Of a stretch of 64,000 nt of DNA, positions 48,198-60,470 are shown one piece after another. The notes under the pieces are model-generated. The model saw only the letters and a program-made list of their open reading frames with translations. It did no database searches and was not told the origin of the DNA. Every line of letters begins with the position of its first letter. Within the stretch, counting starts at the first letter, position 1. Origin of the DNA: Molanna angustata (lineage: Eukaryota > Arthropoda > Insecta > Trichoptera > Molannidae); contig OY754972.1 of assembly GCA_963576475.1 (NCBI GenBank), positions 28,847,668 through 28,911,667 of the forward strand. The letters are read 5' to 3'. A program made the position numbers and the translations under genes.

Positions 48198-48285
48198 CCA
48201 ACATGTCATATCCCTCTCGAGGTAGGCAGAAAGAATCGAACCCCTCATTGTTTCGACACTTATTCATCACCTCATTAACATTAAC
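48198..48285 (-). mobile_element. LINE 3' UTR fragment
   Basis: The reverse complement (GAGGTGATGAATAAGTGTCG, then GGTTCGATTCTTTCTGCC, TACCTCGAGAGGGATATGAC) matches the last 85 bp of the LINE at 37125-37815. Confidence 0.65.
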
Positions 48286-48539
48286 AAATTGTTGAACTTC
48301 AAAATAAATAGGGTAGGAAATAATCAAAATATTCAATATTTACTTTTTCAATTGCACTACAGGTCAGTCCAACAGCCCAAGCATTATTTAAAAAATACGC
48401 ATATCTACATAAGTAATAATACACAGATACATACGCAAATCTTAATTTTTAATTAAATAAGTATTTATCCAATGAATCTTATAAAATGTTACAAAAATTT
48501 AATTAAAAAAATCCATAGACATCGGTTTGTGTCTTCGCT

Positions 48540-48600
48540 GCAATTTCATCTCTCACAACATTATAAATACTCTCACAACATTATAAATACTCTCACATTC
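48540..48600 (+). repeat. 20-bp tandem duplication
   Basis: CTCTCACAACATTATAAATA occurs twice in tandem, with a third partial copy (CTCTCACATT). Confidence 0.85.
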
Positions 48601-48611
48601 TGAAATATAAG

Positions 48612-48868
48612 TTCATTCATTCATTCATACCATCACGGCAGATTTGGGGTAACCAGCGAACAACAGTGCGGGTGTACATAACCTTATAAAAGTTAGTCAC
48701 ATGCGTGTATGCCCACACACTAGTCTCGTCTCACCTAAAAAACGGTGGTGAACCTCATTGCTGGAATTTGTGAGATGTTTATTTGTCTGTTGTATTTTCG
48801 ATTAATCGGCTCTTACTGATTTACTGTGAGGCACCAGGCTAGAAAAGTACTTCCACTCTTTTCTAAAC
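48612..48868 (+). repeat. Family C repeat, long copy
   Basis: After a (TTCA)n lead it runs CATACCATCACGGCAGAT, GGGGTAACCAGCG, CATGCGTGTATGCCCACACA, CTAGTCTCGTCTCACC, GGTGGTGAACCTCATTGC, GTGAGATGTTTATTTGTCTG and ATCGGCTCTTACTG, close to 30346. Confidence 0.8.
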
Positions 48869-49759
48869 ACTTAAAAGTTTAAACCATAAAGGTCTCAAAA
48901 TGTATAATAGTTTACTATCAAACATAAAAGAAACCACAAGTCTTGTCACCTTTCGTGGGCTAGGTGCTGAATACATAATTAAAAACTATTAATGTTCTCC
49001 ATTGTTTTACATGATGTTTATATAAATTTATGTCATACTCTTACTATAATTATTTGTTTCAAAAAGTTTAATTGTTTTATTTTTTGTTTAAACTAGATGT
49101 TTTAATTTTGAAGTATGTTTTTACATCTAATTGGGAAAAGCCAACAACTCGGTATGTTATCAAAAAAATTGCATACAATGAGCAATCAAATTATGAATCG
49201 ATGCAGGTAAAAGATGTAGTTGGCCACAACCCACTAGTTTTTTACCTTAAATTAAATTAGCTACAATTTCGTATTCATAGCTTTCTTGAATTATTAAAAA
49301 TTGTTCATAATATAACGCAAGCGTTAAAATTCAACAATCGTATCTATACAAATAAAATTTTAAAGGTCGATCGGTACCTATCTATGTATTACTATTGTAA
49401 GTTACATACATCTGCCTTCAAAGTTCAGCCAACACAATGACATGTGAAATCTATCAAATCATCACCATTAATAACCGTGCATCTTTTGTTGATATCAAAA
49501 TTCAGTTTTGCCCATTTAGCTTACAAATTATCGTATGACATAATATGAAATATCTGTTATTTGTTGTTAATATTAAAAAAAAAAACTGATTCGTCATCTC
49601 TTTGCTTGCCCTTCTTTCTTTCACTTCTTACTTTTATCAATTTTAACTTTGCCTAACATAAAACTCAAAAGAACCTTTGAACGATGAGAACGTTAGAGTC
49701 TGAATAGAATAAAAAAATAAACTGTTATAAAGCCAAATTTTGTGTAAAAATAAATGTAC
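48869..49759. other. No gene recognised
   Basis: A+T-rich sequence. A single GTTGGCCACAACCCACTAG at 49219 matches the spacer repeats inside the Helitron-like block at 32790-33210. Confidence 0.4.
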
Positions 49760-50161
<402 letters not shown>

Positions 50162-50319
50162 AACTTATTTGTACACAAAATATTACAATATTTGTGCTTT
50201 AAAGCAATATAGAATAAAATAACTTCGTTAATCCTCTCTTGATAGATTTAAAAACTCGTGTTTGAAAGAGGAGCATCGTACTTGCGTATTACGTATATAT
50301 GCACACAAAAAAAATCGTC

Positions 50320-50465
50320 TCCCAATCCTTTTGTTTTCCTATTTTTGTTATCTTTACTTTATATATATTTTTTTGTCATGTCATAGCCTTACATATTGTT
50401 AGAAGAAATTTCCGTTAGCAATAAACCCGCCAGTGTACATATTAAGTGTGTAAGAAGATACAAAC
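50320..50465 (+). repeat. Interspersed repeat family E, copy 2
   Basis: CCTTTTGTTTTCCTATTTTT, TTTTTTTGTCATGTCATAGC, TTAGAAGAAATTTCCG and GCAATAAACCCGCCAGTG with a GTAAGAAGATA tail, as at 41930. Confidence 0.6.
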
Positions 50466-51640
50466 TTACAGAATCATGATTTTTCAAAAATTTTGATCTT
50501 TTTTAAAGCTATTTTTATTTTGTTTTGTTCTTTTAATTACCTCATGCAAGTGGGCAGAAGTATTTTAGTGCTACATTTTTTTATGTTTATTAATTTTGTA
50601 TTGTATTCTAGTATTGCCTGATTCACCAGAAAAAAAAATTTAGGGTGGTTCTGTGATTACAATCATTATAATATATGATTTGTTTGAATGTTGAGACGGA
50701 AAGTCTACAAAGATCTGTTCCATATGGTGAGGTTTGCCTAGTATTAGTTTATCTTTATAAATCAGTCTTAATATATCTAATAGAATATGAAGAAACGTAC
50801 AAGAATTTTTATTAATATACATTGTATTTTTATTGTACTGACAAAAATATATATTTAAAATTTTTACATAGTATTGGTGGTTTTAAGCATAATCACCGAT
50901 TAACAAAAAAAGTACATAACGAGTTTAAATGTCACTAGGAAATGTTCAATTGCATGTATACTACTTGATGATTTGTCATAAGCATCTTCTGCAAGAAACG
51001 ATCCCATCATTCAAACATGTTAATAATAATCTGAACATCAGGAAATAACAAGCTATGGTATTTAACATGTACCATAAGTATTCTATGTTATTATTAAATA
51101 ATATTATAGAATTCATATCACGCACTGCATAACCTTTGACGAGATGAGAAAAACTCAACCCACACACTGCCTTATAAATTTAAGGTCAAGCAATCGAATA
51201 ATTATTAAAATTAAAATCCACCCGAAACAATGCAATGTCGTAGTTTTTTGTTCATTCACAAAATGCCTTTATATAAGCAAGTCGTTTACCATACTCCCTA
51301 CAGGAAGCTTGGATAGTGATAAAAGTTCTTTGAGATGTTCATTTTGTAGAGTTGTCTTTTCATCAAAATGAAGAGGTTTCATCATTTGGAAGAGGTGCCA
51401 TCACCAGGAAAAGGTTTCACTCTAACGATTTTCTTAAACAAACCGATCAGTTTGCTAATGAAATATTTGCTAAATTATAACTTGTTTTGCTGAGTCTCAA
51501 AAAAAAAAAATTTTAGTACTTACCTTACTCTCAATCGTCATAACTACAGATTTTGACAAAAAGTACAAGGTTTTTAATGTGAAAGAGCGAGACAGGTATA
51601 CTTCGATTCTCTTCATAGAATATCTTCTTCTTGTGTCATA
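50466..51640. other. No gene recognised
   Basis: A+T-rich sequence. Short frames (60-75 codons) show no domain. Confidence 0.5.
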
Positions 51641-52267
51641 TCAGGTCCCCCCGACGTTGACGACTAGCATAGAGAAAGCCTCCCTGTCATGTGCAGGGCG
51701 AAATAGCTCCTCCACAGTTCTTATACCGGTCCATTCACGGATGTTTCGCAGCCAGGAAAGCTGTTTTCTTCCGACCCCTCTGCGACCCTCAATCTTCCCC
51801 TTCATGACGAGCTGAAGGATGGTATACTTTTCGCCTGTCAGAATATGGCCGAAGTACCTACACCACTTTACGGAGCTCAACATTGCTGAATAATTCTCTT
51901 TTGGTGTTGGCTCTATGTAGTATTTCAGTGTTACTGACCATGTCAGTCCACGATATTCTAAACATTCTGCGGTGGATCCACATTTCAAATATGCTTTAAG
52001 GCGATTTATAATATTAACTTTGAGAGTCCACGCCTCCACCCCATAAAGCAGAACTGACCACACATAACACTTGACCATTCTTTGTCTCAGCTTTAAGTTA
52101 ATATTATCGTCGAAGAGAAGATTTTTCATTTTGAAAAATGCCGATCGGGCCGCTTCTATTCTGCATTTTACTTCAGTGTCAGGGTTTAAATTCTCAGTAA
52201 TTGCACTACCCAAATACTTAAATTGTTTTACCCTTTCGATACTAACACCCTTAACCCTTAAAAGCAT
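51641..52267 (-). pseudogene. RTE-like LINE pol C-terminal region (5'-truncated)
   Basis: The 208-codon frame starts downstream of the reverse transcriptase. It holds VKQFKYLGSAIT, CRIEAARSAFFKMKNLL, RQRMVKCYVWSVLLYGVEAW, then HILTGEKYTILQL, KGKIEGRRGVGRKQLSWLRN and TVEELFRPAHDREAF. This is the conserved post-RT region of RTE-like LINE proteins. Between about residues 92 and 138 the frame is wrong: the usual FEMWIHRRMFRISW appears in another frame, so two compensating indels have shifted it while keeping it open. RT and nuclease domains are absent. It is dead, but the youngest-looking LINE here. Relatives lie at 5400, 6637 and 21430. Confidence 0.85.
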
Positions 52268-52829
52268 GGTGTCATGAATTTAATACATTTACGTTTTGGC
52301 GGGATATCATATGTCTATGACAAAATTTCGCTGTTTATTCAATGATTTGCTAGTAACATAGGAATCGGCTTCACAATGGGACTAATAGTGCGCTCTTACA
52401 CAACTTTTGTGAAAAAATATGATATGTCAAAACTTATTGGCGGTGATTTTTTGTGAGTCATTATATCTATCAGATTCAAAATCGTTTATTTGGTGTAGAT
52501 TAGTGTTTTGTTGTCTGAAAAAAATATATTTCCGCAGCGAGTAACGTTCTTTTATGTTTGGTATAAAAAATATTACAATAATTTATTTTATAAATTTTCG
52601 TTTACGTTCAGTTTTTTGTTTGTCATTTATAAATGACACTAGGTATGCATTTAGTCATACAAAATGGTTGGATTGTGCTATACATAGCTACTAACAAAAT
52701 TATTTATTTCTTCAATTATTATTATGGCTCAATCTATTTTCTTGTCTGATAAAGAGTTGGAGGAGTATTTAGACTCAGCCGGAGAGAGTCTGGACGTCTG
52801 ACTGCCTGCAAAATGTGATGCTACAGGCA
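52268..52829. other. No gene recognised
   Basis: A+T-rich sequence. The last 80 bp (GAGTTGGAGGAGTATTTAGA, then GAGAGTCTGGACGTC) may belong to the LINE trace that follows. Confidence 0.4.
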
Positions 52830-52975
52830 CATGGCTAGGATCAATTGGTCAGACCACATTCCAAACAACGTGGTACTGAGCAGAGTTGGAGAAATGAGAC
52901 AACTCCTAAAGAAGGTTGCCCAACAACAATCCAAATGGTTAGGCCATAACATCAGGCATCGGGTCTGCTCGTTAC
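52830..52975 (+). mobile_element. LINE pol C-terminal fragment
   Basis: The frame reads ARINWSDHIPNN, LSRVGEMRQLLKKVAQQQ and SKWLGHNIRH, matching the RISWTDxxxN, LxRVGExRxLxxxIxxR and KWxGHIxRH sections of RTE-like LINE proteins. It ends abruptly at a family D element. Confidence 0.6.
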
Positions 52976-52982
52976 TATATAA

Positions 52983-53527
52983 AAATTGGAAATGTAGGCA
53001 GTTAAATTCATAAATTTACCATAAAAAAATATTATTCTTAATAAAAAATGTTTGAGAAACCCTGGAATTTTTTTGAAAAAATCAATTTGAGATTTTGTAT
53101 TTGTCTATGTTTATGCAAATTTTCAGCATTCTAGCTTTTATGGTTTCTGAGATATATGGAAAAATAAACCAAAAATTCATAAGTCGATAACCCCTGACTG
53201 AAACAAAAATTCACAATTCTGAGTATAAGTTTTGTAGGCCTATAACTATTTATATATTCTGAAATTTTAGGCTTTGCGAATCCATCGGATCAAAAGGTAT
53301 AAGGGGGGAGGGACACAGACACACAAAAAATGTTCTACTCTGAATTTTGAGTAAATCCATGTATCGGAACATATATGCTGCGAGGCCTCTAGTTGATGTT
53401 ATTAGCATGCAAAAAGTCCACTACACTGACTACACCATACAAAATTTTCCTTCGTACACGCATGTTAGCTTAATAATGTCGATTCATTCAGAGAATTGAA
53501 TTCTCATGAACGTATCGACAGTTGGAA
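52983..53527 (+). mobile_element. Family D element, copy 6, 5'-truncated
   Basis: It starts at GGAAATGTAGGCAGTTAAAT and runs through GTTTGAGAAACCCTGG, TTATGGTTTCTGAGATATAT, ATAACCCCTGACTGAAAC, AGGGACACAGACACAC and CATATATGCTGCGAGGCC. The 3' hairpin (TGTCGATTCATTCAGAGA against TCTCATGAACGTATCGACA) closes it with CAGTTGG. All recognised family D copies have the same orientation. Confidence 0.75.
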
Positions 53528-53689
53528 TATATATCAAATTTGTACAATAATTCTCATCAATAAGCTGATTATAAAATATTTCTACCTAGTCAGAATGTTT
53601 AATCAGTTGCTACGGGAAAACAGATTATTTGACGAAAAATTTCATCAAAAAACTATTTAATAACTTAAATCTTTATTAAAATATATTAC

Positions 53690-53795
53690 TGTCTTTCTAT
53701 TTAAAAAAATGAATATTTCCTTGTTAAACAAGTACATGTACATATTTCTACGTTGCCTAAAATAAGCATAAATGCTTGTGCTATAGGTGAACGAA
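53690..53795 (-). mobile_element. SINE family F, headless
   Basis: The reverse complement has ATTTCGTTCACCTATAGCAC, AAGCATTTATGC, TTTTAGGCAACGTAG and GTACTTGTTTAACAAGGA, matching the body at 13877-13975 closely. Confidence 0.8.
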
Positions 53796-55282
53796 ATAGA
53801 AATATTTATTATTTTTTCTCTCGGTGTATTTTTAAACAAAATAATATAACGGTTATTGGACATTTAGTTCCCAGTGAAAGAATAAAATAATATTTTGTTA
53901 TCTCCAAAAATCTCCGGACGTTATCAGGTGTATCACACAGATCATACACTAATTATTGATTTTATACGGTACACCCACCTCGGTAATATTCCCATCAATA
54001 GCCCAAACATTATTTTATATATCTACCTGTCTATGTACATTGTACATATGAACATGCATGAACGTAAGTGAAGATATAAAATATTATTTATCTCATAATA
54101 TATACACGGTCGCCGAATATGTCGATTTAATAATATTCAAAAGATTTTGCAGCCATACAGTAATATTTTGTAATACTCCTTTAATGAAAGTTCTGTTATT
54201 ATTGTGACCACAATTTCAATTTACATCTTAAGTGTCTTATTTTATATAGGTATTTATTAACGGCATAAATTTTATTTTTCAGACAGAAATAAATACACCC
54301 AGTATTGAACAATACTATTGAAATAATATTCCAATACTTTCACAAAAATATGTGTAGGTATAAAATATTTCTGGGGTAGGTACCTACCTACTACTTCGTA
54401 GCTATAGAATATATATTTATAATGCAATTATAAAAATCCGAATATTTGTAAAGTAATGTACATATTTTTTTCATATTACAAGACTTATTGATCGTATTCC
54501 GCAAGTGTATTATGTATTGATATTTCTTCCAGCACTACTCGTTCTGCTTATATACACAAAAACCACTTTTGACAAAATGCTTGTAAGAAATCTCAAATTA
54601 ATTGCTCAGGTTTTTTGCCTAGGCTGATTCTAAAACGATTTGTATAAGTCAAACCTTGATTAGAGGCAATGTGACTGAAACGTGAAAAAAACGAATAACT
54701 CTTTTTATGCATGGTCACCCTATTGCTGACGCCTCTTCAATTCTTTCACTTTATTAACGTTGTGTAGTAATTGCCTTATATATGCTTATAGCCAAATAAC
54801 AGGTTGATAATTTTAATAATAGGTTGCATTCTTATCATTATGAACATGTAAAAAAATATCCAATATATCATCTCCGTGTGACTTATTGAACTGTCTAAAT
54901 CCAAACGAGAATATTAATATTATTCTTTTCTTCTTTAATAAATTATTAACATAGAGACATTTGAACCGTCTCACATCTGCAGAAATTAGCGTGCATTCAT
55001 TCAATTTTTTCCGTGTATTCCTTTCAAGTTTATATGTGGATGTTGTTCATGATATTGATGCATATACTTATAAGTGATTTATAAAAATTGTTTGTTTACA
55101 ATCACAAACAATCGATAGGTTTTGAACAATTTGTAAACGAATATGATTTCATCAATTCTAAATAAAACATAATAAATCATTATTACATGCACTTTCACAA
55201 TTATTACGCTCTTTTTTTATCATTGACCTAAACTTAATTTATTCAAACTTGCTATAACATATTATTTATTTAGAACACACTG
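53796..55282. other. No gene recognised
   Basis: A+T-rich sequence with a GTAGGTACCTACCTAC palindrome at 54376. No gene or repeat family is seen. Confidence 0.5.
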
Positions 55283-55340
55283 ACAGGGTTATTGCCAAAT
55301 GGCAATTTCTTTCAACCAATCAGAATTAGCGTTAAATACA
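55283..55340 (-). repeat. SINE family B tail fragment
   Basis: CAGGGTTATTGCCAAATGGC, then AATTTCTTTCAACCAATCAG and TTAGCGTTAA match the family B tail. Confidence 0.5.
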
Positions 55341-55592
55341 GGTACTTTACACTATGCTTAAGCTTAACATTAACTTACCTAATTATATTCATTATAATCG
55401 ACGATATACCAAAAACTAAGACAACACATGGACATAAAAATTACATGTAGGTACATAGGCCTAAAATATTCGACATCTCTATAACAGACTTTCCATCCAC
55501 AAGAATCTACTCACACAAAAAAATGAAAGTCATAGCAAACAACTGGCTAATTATTGCTAAAGGAAGATAAGAAACATACAATTTATTTAATA

Positions 55593-55690
55593 CTAGCGGA
55601 CCAGACGAACGTTGTCCTGCCCAAACGTTAGCTTGCCTGCTATAAGCTGGTTCAACAATCTGATTTGCTTAACGCTACGTTGGGATAGGC
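55593..55690 (-). mobile_element. Helitron-like 3' terminus
   Basis: On the minus strand it ends GGTCCGCTAG (CTAG at 55593-55596) before T. Inside, GGAC at 55599-55602 can pair with GTCC at 55614-55617, and CGTTGTCCTGCCC is shared with the end at 865. The other end was not found. Confidence 0.45.
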
Positions 55691-56009
55691 ATAGCCTATG
55701 GGAGTAGGCTAATTAAAAAAAATAATTCAACTTTTAAACGTTTAACTTAATTTTATATACGTTACCTATTTTATTTCTAATAACATCAAACTTATATCAT
55801 TTCCTTTTTTTGAGCCTTTCTTCACAATAACTTAACACCAAGAATAGAATTAGGTTCAGTATAGCCCCCCATCTCAATTTCCCCTGTACATCAGAAATGA
55901 CTGTAGGTAGACTGTAAAAATGATTTTGAAAAAAATAAATATTTTAAAATTTTGAACTGGAGTTTCCAAAACAAATAGTTTCATTTATCTATTTTAGTTT
56001 AAAAATGTG
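55691..56009. other. No gene recognised
   Basis: A+T-rich sequence without recognisable content. Confidence 0.5.
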
Positions 56010-56212
56010 TTCAACATGGCTCAGTTGCTCGGTTGAGACAATATCTTGGTTCAGACTAATGAGCGAAAAGATCCGGGTTTGATTCCTGGTAGGGTCGCAG
56101 TATTTAATTTTGCTTTAAATCTGGATATGTGAGACGATAAATATCATTAGTCTACAGAATTTAATTGCGCGTAAAAATAATATTGGACTAGTACCTGTTA
56201 CTTGCCCGTTAA
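56010..56212 (+). mobile_element. SINE family A
   Basis: The head has ACATGGCTCAGTTGCTCGG (A-box) and GGGTTTGATTCCTGG (decayed B-box). The body has GTGAGACGATAAATATC, CTACAGAATTT, ATTGGACTAGTACCTG and the tail TTACTTGCCCG, in the order of the other copies. Confidence 0.8.
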
Positions 56213-56290
56213 GATATCTATAGAAATGTAATAATAATAAGAACCAATCAAGGATAACAAATCTTGTAAGCTTAATATTACATTGAGAGT

Positions 56291-56949
56291 TTTATAGATT
56301 ACATTATTATAATGTTGATGGACCTTATATAATCACGTGACATTCATAGTTTTGTATATACATATCCAATGTCTTGAATAAGATATGTAGGTACCTATTT
56401 ATAGATTACATTATTATAATGTTGATGGACCTTATGTATATAATCACGTGACATTCATAGTTTTGTATATACATATCCAATGTCTTGAATAAGATATGTA
56501 GGTACCTATTTATAGATTACATTATTATAATGTTGATGGACCTTATATAATCACGTGACATTCATAGTTTTCTATATACATATCCAATGTCTTGAATAAG
56601 ATATGTAGGTACCTATTTATAGATTACATTATTACAATGTTGATGGACCTTATATAATCACGTGACATTCATAGTTTTGTATATACATATCCAATGTCTT
56701 GAATAAGATATTTACCTAGGTACCTATTTATAGATTACATTATTATAATGTTGATGGACCTTATATAATCACGTGACATTCATAGTTTTTTATATACATA
56801 TCCAATGTCTTGAATAAGATATGTAGGTACCTATTTATAGATTACATTATTATAATGTTGATGGACCTTATATAATCACGTGACATTCATAGTTTTGTAT
56901 ATACATATCCAATGTCTTGAATAAGATATGTACATAGGTACCTATTTTA
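56291..56949 (+). repeat. Six-unit tandem array, 107-111 bp
   Basis: Units start TTTATAGATTACATTATTAT at 56291, 56398, 56509, 56616, 56727 and 56834. Each has TTGATGGACC, ATAATCACGTGACATTCATA, ATACATATCCAATGTC and GTAGGTACCT. Length differences are 4-base insertions (GTAT in unit 2, an ACCT-type insert at the end of unit 4). The units are almost identical, implying recent expansion. Each carries an ATCACGTGAC palindrome with a CACGTG E-box. Confidence 0.95.
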
Positions 56950-57339
56950 TCAACGAGGCGTTTCGGATGGCATTACAAATTCCATTCTCATGCGATTTGT
57001 TATGAAATTATTATGATCAATAAAGTGCACACTCTACATATAATAATACTTTTGTACTGCAATAATAAGATCACTAACAGTTCATGTATTAGGAGGATGG
57101 CGCAGTTCAACTATGTTACAAGTAAACGCGATGGAAAAATATTTTGAAAAATATTTTATTTGGAATGAAAATTTCAAAGAATATCTACATATATACGTAA
57201 AATAAGCAACGTGTCATGCAAATATAATAACAAAGTATCTTTTTAATTACATTCTTTACCTTACGTCGATCAAATCATTTGAAGATAAAATTTAATCGAT
57301 ATTATTCAGATCTACGAAGGTATCTGGTTCATTAGATAT
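56950..57339. other. No gene recognised
   Basis: A+T-rich sequence without recognisable content. Confidence 0.5.
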
Positions 57340-57475
57340 CTTCTTCAGCCAGTTTTCATACATTCTTGGACATAGGCCTCCCCTTTGATCCTCCACAACT
57401 CCCTGTCTTGGGCACACTGCATCCATCTCCCTCCGGCACATTTCTTGATGTCATCAGACCACCTTGCCTGGTCAT
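57340..57475 (-). mobile_element. RTE-like LINE 3' end fragment
   Basis: The minus strand reads SDDIKKCAGGRWMQCAQDRE, then LWRIKGEAYVQECMK and a stop before a GAAGAAGATATC tail. WMxxAxDRxxWxxxxEAYVQ is the usual C-terminus of these LINE proteins. Confidence 0.7.
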
Positions 57476-58563
57476 TAGATATAAGCAAGAGGTATTAAAA
57501 GACTCATATTATTTTATATTTTTTTAAGTTTTCTAAAGGTAGTATTTTTTTGTGTTCATTTGTTATATTATTTGCCAACGACCAGATGGTTATGGCCTTA
57601 TAAGCCGAAACGGTCGTTGGTAGACAAAACAAATACTTTGTGGAATAATATGCGTTATTTTTACTATTAGAATACATCTTAATCGAAAAACTGAAAATTC
57701 CTATTGATTCGGACGTAAAAAAATAAAATATTGAAAAATTCGGTACAAAATAACATCTCTTCTTAATTGTAATAGTAATTCGGAATAACAAATAGTATCA
57801 TTAAATGAATTGATTTGAAAATATACATAAAGATATATTACTTCCAATCGTTCCAAAGCTAGAAAAAGAAAAAATATCAATTTGATGTTTGTCACTGTCA
57901 TAATATCAGAATCATTTGATTACTAGGTATGTATTTAGATTCCATTTCAAAGTTTCACTATTAATATATAAAAAATCTAATTTTTAATAAATTTTGAATT
58001 ACTTTTTCATATAAAATTAAAGTCCGCGATACCTACTTTTTTTCATTAAATTTTGTTAATTTATCAATATCATGAGCGTGAAAAAATCAGATGCAACAAT
58101 ATTGAACTAAATTGTCGTAGTTTTGCTGTGGGATAAAGCGATGAAGTAAAATACAAACTAGGTAGGTAAGTAAGATGGTAACTTTAGGTACCTACAAAGC
58201 ATTCCATAACTATGCACAACAAATCGCTAATAACGCGGGATGGGCGGGTCGTATTGTGCCCACTCTCAGGGTTGCCAAAAATCTAATTTCATTTTTGTAC
58301 CTATAAAACCTAGATAATAATTAAAACTATTTTACAAAGGTTTTGTTCGCAACAAATAAAAATTGATATTTATAGTCAAGTTCAAGATACATTTGCCTCT
58401 TGGTCTATTGGTCACTTGTATGATTCCCAATATAGCCATCATTTTGTTTGAGACGGTAGGCCAATAGTAACAAATTTATGACATTTTTTTCTTTTGATTA
58501 ATATATATATTTTAGTCAATATCGTGCATTTTTGCTATACCTTTTGTGAAGACATTGTAATAT
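57476..58563. other. No gene recognised
   Basis: A+T-rich sequence without a gene. A short CGACCAGATGG/CCGTTTCGGC region near 57580-57625 has the inverted pair CCAACGACC/GGTCGTTGG. Confidence 0.45.
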
Positions 58564-58790
58564 CGTCGGCCTTCGTGGCTCAGTTGGTTAGTTATCTGAC
58601 CAAACTAGTTATGATCCAGAGGTCCCGGGTTCGATTCCTGGTGGAGACACATTTTTTTTTTAATTATGTTTTCAGTAAAGATCTGTGAGACGATAAATAT
58701 AACATGCCTCCAGAATGTGGCAACTTGTTATTGAGTACGTGTAAAATTAATATTTGACATAGTACCTGCTAGTTGCCCGAGAAGTAATAA
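58564..58790 (+). mobile_element. SINE family A, most complete copy
   Basis: The head CGGCCTTCGTGGCTCAGTTG (A-box) and GTCCCGGGTTCGATTCC (B-box) keep good Pol III promoter matches. It is followed by TGGTGGAGACAC, GTGAGACGATAAATATAAC, CCAGAATGTGGCAACTTG, TTGACATAGTACCTGC and TAGTTGCCCG, then AAGTAATAAAA. The tRNA fold is imperfect, so it is a SINE head rather than a tRNA gene. It is nearly the consensus of the copies in the window. Confidence 0.88.
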
Positions 58791-59515
58791 AAAAAATTAT
58801 TTTTTTTGAGTATTCAATCATATTTTATTCTTTTTTTCTATATAATGTTAATTATTGTTACCTGCATTGCAATATTATAAAATTTAGGTTTACATAGTAA
58901 AATTCTACGTTTAATAATAATTCTCCTGTAAATTGGCATGCACTTGTATGATCTACATAATTAAAGTTAAAAATACCAACATTCAACAAAAATATTTCTT
59001 TGTTTTCTTCGATATTTGTATTAAAATTATCATCACCTTCTTATTTTGTTTTTTTTTTCTCTGGAATAAAACCTCGAGTGTTCCGAAAGCTTAAAGACTA
59101 TTAATTTTTGTTATTGTTTGATTAAATAAAGATGGTATTCAACACTTTGATTAGTAGATAAACCTAATTATTATACGAATAACCATTTATCTTATGTACA
59201 ATGTGAACGTAAACCGCTGTCATACAAATCATCAATATCTCCATTGACAACCATGACATCTCAATCGAATAAGTATATATTTAAAGATCCAGCTCATCTA
59301 GTCTCCATGATTAATGGTCATTATCAAAATAATAAAAAATAAACTTCATTATTGAGTATTGAGTGACAATATGAGATTTCTTAAAACTGCCATAGGAAAA
59401 AACGATTAATTCTTATTGCTTCAGTTATATGGAATTATAGTATAGAAAATTTCACGAAATAAGAAGGCTCATGCCTATAAATATTCCTTCAACTAATAAA
59501 AAGGTCTGAATTCGC
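58791..59515. other. No gene recognised
   Basis: A+T-rich sequence without recognisable content. Confidence 0.5.
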
Positions 59516-59790
59516 CAAACCAACAAAAATACAAATATAATATACAGAAGAGAAAGGCAATCGTTGTCTTACTGGATAAACCAACAAATATAAGATACAG
59601 AAGAGAAAGGCAATCGTGGTCTAACTGGATTCACGAATCCAGGCCCACGAGCACAATCGCCAGAGTACCAGCGAGCCACAAGGGCTTTCGACCATGTATG
59701 CGGGTTTAAGGGGCCCTTTATGACTCGAATCATGCTCACCACTCACTCACCAACATCCGACTCATACTCCACTCCCCTGTGCAACCAAAT
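59516..59790. repeat. 57-bp direct repeat and G+C-richer flank
   Basis: CAACAAATATAAGATACAG plus AAGAGAAAGGCAATCGTGG occurs at about 59520 and 59577. The following 150 bp (GAGCACAATCGCCAGAGTAC, then AGCGAGCCACAAGGGC) is G+C-richer and of unknown origin, perhaps another SINE or LINE piece. Confidence 0.6.
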
Positions 59791-60004
59791 CCAATTTGAC
59801 GCGGACAGTGCTGCTTTTATCACTCTCTCCAGAAAATCTTTTATATTATTATTCAAAAAAATATTTTGATAATCTAAGTCTTAAAAATTTGTCACAGATG
59901 AATATGATTTTCAAAAAATATAAAGTACAAATATTTATTTGCTATCTATTCAATACTTTTTTTAAATACGAATCGTCTATCACGTAGGTAACTGTTATTT
60001 TGGA

Positions 60005-60215
60005 ACTGAAAATCTTCTTCTTCTTCATCGTGTATTAGGTCATATGACCTGTTTGCGAGGGTGGACTATCCTGAGGTCCAACTTACAATCTTTCCATCTC
60101 TAAGTAGGTTTTCTGATGTTGGGTAGTCCAGTCTTAATAATTTTGACATCTTTTCTGTCGTCCATGCATTTGACGTGGTCTATCCAGAGGCATCTTCTGC
60201 TATGTCCCCATCTTG
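60005..60215 (-). mobile_element. LINE 3' end with (GAA)n tail
   Basis: The minus strand has RWGHSRRCLWIDHVKCM (compare RWxxxxxRWxDxV of LINE proteins), then the 3' UTR GGACCTCAGGATAGTCCACC, GGTCATATGACCTAATACAC and a GATGAAGAAGAAGAAG tail. The UTR part matches the unit of the tandem arrays in the two Helitrons. Confidence 0.6.
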
Positions 60216-60420
60216 TTATTTCCTGTGTAAACATAATTAATATAGACAGAAATAAAGATGAGAATAAAAAAAAATGGGCAACCCTGTTGACGAGCCTGTA
60301 TCGTGTGTTCCCACCTTAAACTGGCAGATCATCCAATTCATACCATTTATTGTTGACACGTGTGAAAGAACAAAGGAATTAAATTATCCTTACCGAATAG
60401 CATTGTTTAGCGGCACTAAG

Positions 60421-60470
60421 CATAAGATACAGCGCATAAGATACTGCGCATAAGATACTGCGCTTAAGAT
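60421..60470 (+). repeat. 14-bp tandem repeat
   Basis: CATAAGATACTGCG occurs three times plus a partial fourth (CTTAAGAT), with one variant (ACAGCG). Confidence 0.9.

Noticed and set aside
58564..58650. Functional tRNA gene
   Set aside because: The A- and B-boxes are good but the anticodon arm does not fold well, and the same head with the same body occurs five times.
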